This document shows positions 1 through 5,223 of a stretch of 5,223 nucleotides of DNA, one piece after another; position 1 is the stretch's first letter; every line of letters begins with the position of its first letter. The notes beneath the pieces were generated by a model. It saw only the letters and a program-made list of their open reading frames with translations. It was not told where the DNA came from and made no database searches. Location of the stretch: assembly GCA_044432865.1 (NCBI GenBank), contig JAWXUF010000057.1, positions 1 to 5,223 on the forward strand. Reading direction: 5' to 3'. A program made the translations under genes and the position numbers. The DNA is from JAWXUE01 sp044432865. Its GTDB lineage: Bacteria; Bacillota_I; Bacilli_A; Acholeplasmatales; Anaeroplasmataceae.

Positions 1-20
1 ATAATACTTCTTAAAATACA

Positions 21-61
21 AAACAGTAAATTCCATTGTAGTATTGCGGAATTTACTGTTT
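21..61. repeat. Perfect 14-bp inverted repeat (bidirectional terminator or operator)
   Basis: AAACAGTAAATTCC at 21-34 is the exact reverse complement of 48-61, with a 13-base spacer. As RNA it would form a 14-bp hairpin. On the plus strand the stem is followed by a broken T-rich stretch (CATTTTATA). On the minus strand it is followed by TGTATTTTAAG. Neither is a clean U-run, so terminator function is plausible but not certain. It could end a plus-strand gene lying left of the window, or act as a dyad operator for a leftward gene. The structure is seen directly; its role is inferred. Confidence 0.6.
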
Positions 62-113
62 CATTTTATAATACTAATTTTAATTTTTAAAAAACGGAAT
101 TTAGTTTTTCATT
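47..113. repeat. Imperfect 19-base direct repeat, 48-base period
   Basis: CGGAATTTACTGTTTCATT (47-65) recurs as CGGAATTTAGTTTTTCATT (95-113), matching at 17 of 19 positions. The first copy includes the right arm of the inverted repeat at 21-61, so the core (A)AATTCC motif occurs three times in about 95 bases, in both orientations. This could be a protein-binding motif array or a decayed duplicated hairpin. The stretch 1-166 holds no credible coding sequence. Confidence 0.45.
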
Positions 114-166
114 CAAGGAATAATTTTTTAGATATTAAAAAAGGTCGTTTTTTAGTTAAAAACAAC

Positions 167-212
167 AAAAAAAGATAGAAAGTAACATTTTAAATTACTT
201 TCTATCTTTTTT
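167..212 (-). terminator. Rho-independent terminator of asnS
   Basis: An 18-bp perfect stem pairs 195-212 with 168-185 around a 9-base loop (186-194). Read on the minus strand the core is GATAGAAAGTAA...TTACTTTCTATC followed by a run of seven T. It begins one base after the asnS stop codon. The 5' arm is preceded by A-rich sequence, so the same hairpin carries a T-run on the plus strand too and could work in both directions. Confidence 0.88.
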
Positions 213-213
213 C

Positions 214-1602
214 TTAAAATTCGCAGTTTTTTGGAGTTCTTGGGAAAGGAATTACGTCTCTAATGTTTTCAACACCTGTTAAATACATAATCATTCTTTC
301 AAATCCCATACCAAATCCTGAATGTACACATCCACCATATCTTCTAGTATCTAGATACCAAGACATCTCTTCAGGGCACACATTAAATTGTTTCATTCTT
401 TCTAATAAAACATCTAATCTTTCTTCTCTTTGTGATCCACCAACTAATTCTCCTGCACCAGGTACTAATAAATCTACAGCAGCAACTGTTTCTTTATCAT
501 CATTTAATCTCATATAAAATGCTTTAATACCCTCAGGCCAATTTGTAACAAATACAGGACATTTGAAATGAACTTCTGTTAAATATTTTTCATGTTCTGT
601 TGCTAAATCTTCTCCATGTTTAGGAAGATTATCAAATTTTTGTTTAGAATTTATTAATATATCGATTGCATCTTTATGTGTTACTTGTTTAAAATTAGAA
701 TTTAATACACTATTTAATCTATTTAATAATCCTTTTTCAACAAATCCATCAAAGAATTGCATTTCGCTTGGACAATGTTCTAATACATATTTAATAATAT
801 ATTTAATCATTGATTCAATTAATTCCATATTTTCATTTAAATCAGCAAATGCAATTTCAGGTTCAATCATCCAAAACTCACTTGCATGTCTTGTTGTATT
901 TGAATTTTCAGCTCTAAATGTAGGACCAAATGTATAAACATCTCTAAATGCCATAGCAAATAATTCAGCTTCTAATTGTCCTGTAACAGTAAGATTAGCT
1001 TCTTTTCCAAAGAAATCTTTTTTATAATCTATTTCTTTTTCTTCATTTCTTGGTAATTTATCTAAATCTAGAGTTGTTATTTTAAATGTTTCTCCAGCAC
1101 CTTCACCATCATTAGCTGTAATTAATGGAGAATGAACATAAATGAAATCTTGATCTTGGAAAAATTTATGAATAGCATACGCAGCAACACTTCTTACTCT
1201 AAATACTGCACTAAATAAATTTGTTCTTGGTCTTAAATGAGCAACTTCTCTTAAAAACTCTCTTGTATGTCTTTTAGGTTGAATCGGATAATCTTCTGGA
1301 GAATCTCCTAATAATTCTACATTTGTTGCTAATATTTCAAAAGGTTGTTTAGCATCTGGAGTTACTTTGATAGTCCCCTCTACTAAAACTGATGAACCTA
1401 CTCTAATTTTAGTAATATTAGAAAAGTTTGATAATTTGTTATCATAAACAACTTGAACAACTTCGAAAGCTGTACCATCATTTAAATTAATAAATCCAAA
1501 TTCCTTTTGATCTCTATTACCTCTTACCCAACCAAATAACTTTATTTGTTTACCATCTAACTCTTTGTAACTACTTAATAATTTTCTAACTGATTGTTTC
1601 AT
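214..1602 (-). CDS. asnS: Asparaginyl-tRNA synthetase
   Basis: Class IIb aminoacyl-tRNA synthetase that activates asparagine with ATP and charges tRNA-Asn in the cytoplasm. The 462-residue length matches the bacterial family (E. coli about 466). Residues about 1-105 form the N-terminal OB-fold anticodon-binding domain (KLFGWVRGNRDQKEFGFINL). The catalytic domain follows. Motif 1 lies around 132-160. Motif 2 at 229-249 contains FRAENSNT and EFWMIEPE, the AsnRS signature that separates it from AspRS and LysRS. Motif 3 at 429-455 contains GFGMGFERM and ends in IPFPR. The ATG at 1602 has an AGGAGG ribosome binding site seven bases upstream (1610-1615). The gene is monocistronic between its own T-box leader and a strong terminator. 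It looks intact, with no missing motif. Having a dedicated AsnRS means the cell charges Asn directly and need not rely on the transamidation route. Confidence 0.98.
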   Translation of the reverse strand: MKQSVRKLLSSYKELDGKQIKLFGWVRGNRDQKEFGFINLNDGTAFEVVQVVYDNKLSNFSNITKIRVGSSVLVEGTIKVTPDAKQPFEILATNVELLGDSPEDYPIQPKRHTREFLREVAHLRPRTNLFSAVFRVRSVAAYAIHKFFQDQDFIYVHSPLITANDGEGAGETFKITTLDLDKLPRNEEKEIDYKKDFFGKEANLTVTGQLEAELFAMAFRDVYTFGPTFRAENSNTTRHASEFWMIEPEIAFADLNENMELIESMIKYIIKYVLEHCPSEMQFFDGFVEKGLLNRLNSVLNSNFKQVTHKDAIDILINSKQKFDNLPKHGEDLATEHEKYLTEVHFKCPVFVTNWPEGIKAFYMRLNDDKETVAAVDLLVPGAGELVGGSQREERLDVLLERMKQFNVCPEEMSWYLDTRRYGGCVHSGFGMGFERMIMYLTGVENIRDVIPFPRTPKNCEF

Positions 1603-1615
1603 AATATTTCCTCCT

Positions 1616-1845
1616 ATAAAATAAAAAAATGGTACCTATTTTAAAGGGACGTCAAAGACGTGGTACCACCCTATTTCGATAAATAATATTTATCCTCAAT
1701 TACTTTAACGCAGTCAACGGATAGTTCTACTTAATTTCCTCTATCACTCTAAGATGTTATTCAATATATTTATTTTATTAACTTTCACCATAATGTTAAC
1801 TCTCTAGAAAAATAATATATATTTACTTCTTCTTATCATCGCTTT
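1616..1845 (-). ncRNA. T-box leader, tRNA-Asn responsive
   Basis: Regulatory 5' leader that senses uncharged tRNA-Asn and controls asnS by transcription antitermination. Elements are seen in order on the minus strand. A GATGATAAGAAG region and an AGTA motif (1827-1824) lie at the Stem I base. A long AT-rich stem AATATATATTATTTT pairs with AAAATAAATATATT. AGAGAG (1806-1801) is followed by an apical stem TTAAC/GTTAA enclosing GGTGAAAG (1789-1782). The specifier loop is GAATAACATC (1762-1753), with specifier codon AAC at 1758-1756 followed by a purine. A Stem III-like element TATCC/GGATA encloses CTGCGTTAAAG. The T-box proper is AGGGTGGTACCACG (1672-1659). The AAC specifier decodes Asn, agreeing with the downstream gene. 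Confidence 0.95.
1623..1672 (-). terminator. T-box terminator / antiterminator switch
   Basis: Two mutually exclusive folds are visible. Antiterminator: AGGG (1672-1669) pairs with CCCT (1648-1645) and ACGTC (1661-1657) with GACGT (1653-1649), leaving the seven-base bulge TGGTACC (1668-1662) whose UGGN would pair with the tRNA acceptor end. Terminator: that same TGGTACC pairs instead with GGTACCA (1636-1630), followed directly by seven T (1629-1623). Uncharged tRNA would stabilise the first fold and permit asnS transcription. The pairings are read from sequence; the mechanism is known for the family. Confidence 0.92.
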
Positions 1846-1850
1846 ATTTT

Positions 1851-1878
1851 ATTATAGCATATTAATTATTATACGCAA
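1851..1878 (-). promoter_or_regulatory. Promoter of the T-box-asnS unit
   Basis: A perfect -10 box TATAAT (1856-1851) is preceded by TGC, giving an extended -10 (TGnTATAAT). A partial -35 TTGCGT lies at 1878-1873 with a 16-base spacer. The predicted start of transcription is near 1844, just before the T-box Stem I, which fits a housekeeping sigma-A promoter. Confidence 0.82.
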
Positions 1879-1926
1879 GTATTAATATTTTATTCAAATA
1901 ACATAATGTTGTTGTTATGCAATTAT

Positions 1927-2547
1927 TTAAATAGTTGGTATTATAATATCTTGCATATCGATAACATTTATTTCAACTGTATTAACTACATTATTTACTG
2001 TAAATGTTTGTAATAAACTTACTAATTGAGATTCTACAATTACAAGTTCATAATCATAAAATACATAATCATTATACGAAGAGAATGTTATTAACTCTTC
2101 ACTATATGTATAATATTTTACACTATTATAATCTACATCTAGATATAACTCTAGTTCATTCACTTCAGTCTTTAATTCATCTAACATAGCAAGTCCATCA
2201 GCATCTGTTAGTTCTATTATAATTGGATTCCCTTTATTTACATATAAATAATATTTAGAATCTACCTTATATACAACACTCACTTCTTCTTTATTATCAT
2301 ATTTCTTTATTGTTTTAATATAATCATTTTTTTCACTTATAACATATGTATAATTCACTTCAGTATTTTTATTTGAAATTGTAACATCTAATGTTACTTC
2401 ACTTGTATTAAATGTAGTGTTAGATAAAATACTTTCTAATGTTGGTGGGGTAGTTAATTTTATATATACATAACTACACGCTGAAATAATACATACTAAT
2501 ATAAATATAAAAGCTTTTCCTTTATTACTTATTTTATTTTTTCTCAT
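1927..2547 (-). CDS. Putative lipoprotein, unknown function
   Basis: I do not recognise a family. The start is taken as ATG at 2547, giving 206 residues, because AGGTGA (2558-2553) sits five bases upstream as a ribosome binding site; an in-frame GTG at 2556 lies inside that site. The N-terminus is basic (MRKNKISNKGK) followed by a hydrophobic stretch ending in IISAC, a lipobox with the modifiable cysteine at residue 24. An uncleaved membrane anchor is the alternative. The rest is rich in Tyr, Val, Thr, Asn and acidic residues, with alternating patterns such as YTYVISE and KYYLYVNKG that suggest an outside beta-rich domain of about 180 residues. It has no Trp and only two Cys, both in the signal region. 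It follows the nuclease gene after 9 bases, so it is probably co-transcribed and may act at the membrane alongside the secreted nuclease. That link is inference from position. Confidence 0.75.
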   Translation of the reverse strand: MRKNKISNKGKAFIFILVCIISACSYVYIKLTTPPTLESILSNTTFNTSEVTLDVTISNKNTEVNYTYVISEKNDYIKTIKKYDNKEEVSVVYKVDSKYYLYVNKGNPIIIELTDADGLAMLDELKTEVNELELYLDVDYNSVKYYTYSEELITFSSYNDYVFYDYELVIVESQLVSLLQTFTVNNVVNTVEINVIDMQDIIIPTI

Positions 2548-2552
2548 TACAT

Positions 2553-2558
2553 TCACCT
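2553..2558 (-). promoter_or_regulatory. Ribosome binding site overlapping nuclease stop codon
   Basis: AGGTGA complements the 16S rRNA tail. Its first two bases are also the last two of the nuclease TAG stop (2559-2557). The site lies five bases before ATG 2547 and decides that start over GTG 2556. The overlap favours translational coupling. Confidence 0.7.
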
Positions 2559-3711
2559 ATATATAACTTTCTAAGTCGTATATATTTCCATTTAATATAT
2601 CATCTAGAAATTTATAATCTTTATAGAATTCAAATATTACATATAATTCTTCTTCTGTGTAACTACTTAATGTAATATATATTTTATAATATTCATCTAA
2701 TTTAGAATACATTGAAGATAATGCTTGTTGCTCTGTTGATAATTTATTATATAATACAAATCCTATTGCTATACTTGATAATGAATCAGCATTAATATTT
2801 GAATCAATCGAATCAATATAACTATCAAAGTTTTCTACTTGTTGATAATCTTTATCAATTCCGTCTCCCCATACCATATCAGCATATTCAGGATGGTCTA
2901 CAAATGGGTTTCTATTTTTTTGATAAGAATATATTACATCATTACGGTATCTTTCTTGATCATCTACAGGATCTTGAGCATGCCATTCTAATAAAGTAGA
3001 TAAATGTCCCATATATGGATCTTCAGCTTTATCAGGAAATTCATAATCATCTAGTAAAACTAAATCAATTTCATTCTCTTCATCTTCACCATCATATCTT
3101 ACATCCATATATAATAACATACGAGCTACGTCACCTTTAACATGATCAAGTGGTTCCCATGTATCAGTACTATATTTATTTCCCCATTCATCTGTTTTAT
3201 AAACTTGTCCTTCTACAGAACCTATAAAACGATTGTTTCTTCTAGAGTTTGTGTTTTTACAAGCAACTCTTAAATGATGATAATCACTATATGGAGTTTG
3301 TTTATCCGATGGAAATCCATGAGATTTTGCCCAAACATGTTCTGTATTCCATAAATAACCTACTGTACCATTCGAAGTACAATCATCATCATTAAATATT
3401 TGACCTGAATAAACACAATATACTTTACCAGGTTGTCCGTATACTTCATCAGCCTTAGGTAAAATTGTATATCTATTTTTTGTATCGTATGTATACCATG
3501 TAAAATCTTCTGTAATAACATCATTTAATTCTGCTCTGAATGCATCACCAGACAAACCAGATAAACTTGAATAATACGATTCATTTAATTGAGAATTATA
3601 TCCCCAATAAGTATTTGATCCAGCAACTACATTAAGAGTTACTGCACATACAGTCTCGTTATAACCTAATGTAGTTAATGTTAAAATTAAACCTATTAAT
3701 AATTTTTTCAT
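2557..3711 (-). CDS. Secreted endonuclease I (EndA/NucM family)
   Basis: Non-specific secreted DNA/RNA endonuclease of the His-Me finger (beta-beta-alpha metal) fold. The 384-residue protein starts at ATG 3711, chosen because AGGAGG (3721-3716) precedes it and a signal peptide begins there: MKK, then LLIGLILTLTTLG, with likely cleavage after VCA at residue 23. The nuclease domain spans about residues 40-285. The core motif WNTEHVWAKSHGF (121-133) holds the expected metal ligand Glu124 and general base His125. DYHHLR (143-148) and NTNSRRNN (153-160) follow, with Asn155 the likely second metal ligand by analogy with Vvn. Other family blocks are GDVARMLLYMDVRY (193-206), LLEWHAQDPVD (240-250), and RNDVIYSYQKNRNPFVDHPE (256-275). 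Residues about 295-384 form a helical, Leu/Tyr-rich extension with no catalytic signature. The gene is sandwiched in an operon between an Ig/OB/lamin-tail protein and a lipoprotein. Probable role: degrading extracellular DNA for nucleotide uptake. Confidence 0.93.
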   Translation of the reverse strand: MKKLLIGLILTLTTLGYNETVCAVTLNVVAGSNTYWGYNSQLNESYYSSLSGLSGDAFRAELNDVITEDFTWYTYDTKNRYTILPKADEVYGQPGKVYCVYSGQIFNDDDCTSNGTVGYLWNTEHVWAKSHGFPSDKQTPYSDYHHLRVACKNTNSRRNNRFIGSVEGQVYKTDEWGNKYSTDTWEPLDHVKGDVARMLLYMDVRYDGEDEENEIDLVLLDDYEFPDKAEDPYMGHLSTLLEWHAQDPVDDQERYRNDVIYSYQKNRNPFVDHPEYADMVWGDGIDKDYQQVENFDSYIDSIDSNINADSLSSIAIGFVLYNKLSTEQQALSSMYSKLDEYYKIYITLSSYTEEELYVIFEFYKDYKFLDDILNGNIYDLESYI

Positions 3712-3715
3712 AGTT

Positions 3716-3721
3716 CCTCCT
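3716..3721 (-). promoter_or_regulatory. Ribosome binding site adjoining upstream stop codon
   Basis: A full AGGAGG lies four bases before ATG 3711 and directly abuts the TAA (3724-3722) of the upstream gene. It fixes the nuclease start at 3711 and supports coupled translation of the two genes. Confidence 0.85.
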
Positions 3722-5223
3722 TTATACAAATGAATGCTTCCCAGCATTATCAAAAAACATACTACTTGATGATACAAATGATGCATACCATTCAGATGGA
3801 TTCCATAATGTTGATGCACCAGTTGTTTTATTTCTAATTATTCTATGATTTTGTGTAGTACCACCTGGTACAACCCATGATTCTGATACAACTTCGTTAT
3901 ACACCCCAAACAAATCAATTATTTCACCATCTAGATATAAACCAATTGTATCATTTCCTGTAAAATTACATGCAGTAGCTGTATAGTAAACTACATTATT
4001 TTCATTAAGTATATCTATAAAGTCAGATGTAATAGAATTATGATGATAAATAACAGTTGAATAAGCAGCAATTTGTCCAGTTAGACTATTATTATAATCG
4101 TATTCATCTTTCCCATTGCATCTAGTCTTAAGTGAATAATCAGATAAATCAACTGCAAAATCATTTGGATTATATATTTCAATATATTTATTATTACTTG
4201 CACCTTCATAATATTCAGAAATAAATAAATCATCTTCATAATTATTATTAACATTTATTACTACAACATTAAATTGTTTTGTAATAGTTTGACTATTTAA
4301 TTTTAATATTGCTGTTAAAGTAACTGATGTATCACTACTTTGTCTATTAACAATTCCAGAATTAGACAATACAATCGAATTATTTGAACTCCAAGTTATT
4401 GTACTACTATAAAAAGAGTCTGGTAATTCAATATTAATTTTTGAATATTCAGCAACTGAAATATTATTTCTAAATACATTTAATATTTCTACATCAGTTA
4501 AACCTAAGTCTAACTCAGTTGCATAAGTATAACCACTACTCGTTCCTCTTGAAAATAAATCTATTGATACAGTACTCCCCACGAATAGCTTTAAGTTATC
4601 AATATTGTCACTAGTTAAAATAATACTTTCAAACTGATCAAAAAGATAAAGAATATTATTTTCATATTTTAATTCACCTGTAACTCTAAAATAACCATTA
4701 GAAAATCCAATATTATTAGGAGTAGTATTTTTAGGAGTAATATTTGAAATATCACCAATTGTATCATATACACTACAATTTTGTAATGTAGCAACACCAC
4801 TTGTAATCTTCATACCTTTTAAGTCATAAACTTTATTAATTTCAATATTTTTAAGATCTGTTGCTAAAATTACATTTTCACCATCAGTGAAATATGTACC
4901 TACACTTGAACTTTCAATAGCTGTTACTTTTTCTAATAAGACAAAAGAATTATCAGCAATACTATATGTTTCTGTCATTGTTACAGTATCAGGAAAAGTT
5001 AAATCTTTTATTACTTTTAAATTAAAAGATTTACTTCCAGTTAATTCACCTTTTTTAGCATCTACAGTTAATGTAACTTCAGTATCATTTTTACCTTGTG
5101 TTACTTTCGCTTTAGATTCATCAATTACAATAGCATTACTATTTGATGACCAACTTAATTCAACATTTTCTTTTACTACTACTAAATCAAAATCATCATA
5201 AGCTTCTGCTGTAATACTAAGTG
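3722..5223 (-). CDS. Ig-like/OB/lamin-tail domain surface protein, 5' end missing
   Basis: The frame is open to the right edge, giving 499 visible residues without a start; Met at residue 82 (base 4978) is internal. Domains in order: an Ig-like domain (1-78) with LSWSSNSNAIVI and EVTLTVDAKKG; an OB-fold-like segment (about 88-151) with VGTYFTDGENVILAT; a second OB-like segment (about 175-240) with GYFRVTGELKYENNILYLFD; a second Ig-like domain of the atrophied aBig type (about 243-321) with ITWSSNNSIV and SVTLTAILKLNSQTITKQF; and a lamin-tail domain (about 330-498) opening with LFISEYYEGASNNKYIEIYN and ending NAGKHSF. Lamin-tail and OB domains recur in secreted bacterial nucleases such as ExeM-type proteins, so a nucleic-acid-related extracellular role is likely. 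A catalytic domain may lie in the missing part. There is no C-terminal LPXTG or membrane anchor. The gene ends 10 bases before the nuclease start. Confidence 0.85.
   Translation of the reverse strand, partial: LSITAEAYDDFDLVVVKENVELSWSSNSNAIVIDESKAKVTQGKNDTEVTLTVDAKKGELTGSKSFNLKVIKDLTFPDTVTMTETYSIADNSFVLLEKVTAIESSSVGTYFTDGENVILATDLKNIEINKVYDLKGMKITSGVATLQNCSVYDTIGDISNITPKNTTPNNIGFSNGYFRVTGELKYENNILYLFDQFESIILTSDNIDNLKLFVGSTVSIDLFSRGTSSGYTYATELDLGLTDVEILNVFRNNISVAEYSKINIELPDSFYSSTITWSSNNSIVLSNSGIVNRQSSDTSVTLTAILKLNSQTITKQFNVVVINVNNNYEDDLFISEYYEGASNNKYIEIYNPNDFAVDLSDYSLKTRCNGKDEYDYNNSLTGQIAAYSTVIYHHNSITSDFIDILNENNVVYYTATACNFTGNDTIGLYLDGEIIDLFGVYNEVVSESWVVPGGTTQNHRIIRNKTTGASTLWNPSEWYASFVSSSSMFFDNAGKHSFV

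Noticed and set aside
90..109. AAAAAC...GTTTTT hairpin
   Set aside because: Six-base stem, mostly A-T; better explained as part of the diverged direct repeat.
137..153. AAAAAA-GGTCG-TTTTTT hairpin as another terminator
   Set aside because: Only six A-T pairs and no G-C in the stem; likely chance in AT-rich DNA just past a strong terminator.
263..517. Plus-strand open frame of 84 codons inside asnS
   Set aside because: Fully antisense to a strongly conserved synthetase catalytic domain; no ribosome binding site or recognisable product.
1898..1918. ATAACA/TGTTAT hairpin as terminator of the nuclease operon
   Set aside because: Six weak pairs with no U-run directly after; not supportable as a terminator feature.
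2004..2189. Plus-strand open frame of 61 codons inside the lipoprotein gene
   Set aside because: Low-complexity antisense shadow (His/Leu/Tyr rich) of an AT-rich coding region.
2548..2556. GTG 2556 as start of the lipoprotein
   Set aside because: The GTG lies inside the AGGTGA ribosome binding site; ATG 2547 has correct spacing.
2799..2999. Plus-strand open frame of 66 codons inside the nuclease gene
   Set aside because: Antisense to conserved endonuclease I blocks; no supporting signals.
3712..3819. N-terminal extension of the nuclease to ATG 3819
   Set aside because: The extra 36 residues overlap the lamin-tail coding sequence in another frame, precede a clear signal peptide, and end in a translated ribosome binding site (KGGT).
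4887..5201. Plus-strand open frame of 104 codons at the right edge
   Set aside because: Antisense to the Ig-like/OB region; Ser/Val/Thr-rich composition is what the reverse of that coding sequence gives.
214..5223. UGA-as-tryptophan code as in mycoplasmas
   Set aside because: Tryptophan codons checked in asnS, the nuclease and the Ig/lamin-tail gene are all TGG and no in-frame TGA is needed.
1..5223. CRISPR array, insertion sequence or phage element
   Set aside because: No regularly spaced direct repeats, transposase or integrase motifs, or terminal inverted repeats flanking genes were found.

Overview
The window is very AT-rich and every credible gene lies on the minus strand. All tryptophan codons I checked are TGG and the three visible stop codons are TAA or TAG, so the ordinary bacterial code fits. 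A T-box leader, strong AGGAGG-type ribosome binding sites, Gram-positive style signal peptides and the protein families together suggest a low-GC member of the Bacillota/Mycoplasmatota boundary, for example an RF39-, Izemoplasma- or Acholeplasma-like lineage. This placement is inference from style; no ribosomal or other marker is present.

Layout in the direction of transcription (right to left). (1) 5223-3722: the 3' part of a large secreted or surface protein whose start lies beyond the right edge. It carries a bacterial Ig-like domain, two OB-fold-like segments, a second Ig-like domain and a C-terminal lamin-tail domain. (2) 3711-2557: a secreted endonuclease I (EndA/NucM family, His-Me finger) with a signal peptide and a helical C-terminal extension. 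(3) 2547-1927: a small putative lipoprotein of unknown function. These three genes have gaps of only 9-10 bases, and each downstream ribosome binding site touches or overlaps the preceding stop codon, so they look like one translationally coupled operon. (4) 1878-1616: a promoter and a T-box leader whose specifier codon is AAC (Asn). (5) 1602-214: asnS, asparaginyl-tRNA synthetase, controlled by that T-box. (6) 212-167: a strong intrinsic terminator. (7) 166-1: a non-coding left edge holding a perfect 14-bp inverted repeat and a third diverged copy of the same motif.

How it works together: the first three genes plausibly form an extracellular DNA-processing module, with a nuclease, a scaffold protein whose domain types recur in secreted nucleases, and a membrane-anchored lipoprotein. 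Such a module would suit an organism that scavenges nucleotides from outside. asnS is an independent housekeeping unit that senses uncharged tRNA-Asn. The most noteworthy points are the split of nuclease and Ig/OB/lamin-tail domains over adjacent genes, the unassigned lipoprotein, and the repeated motif at the left edge. I see no CRISPR array, transposon, tRNA or rRNA.
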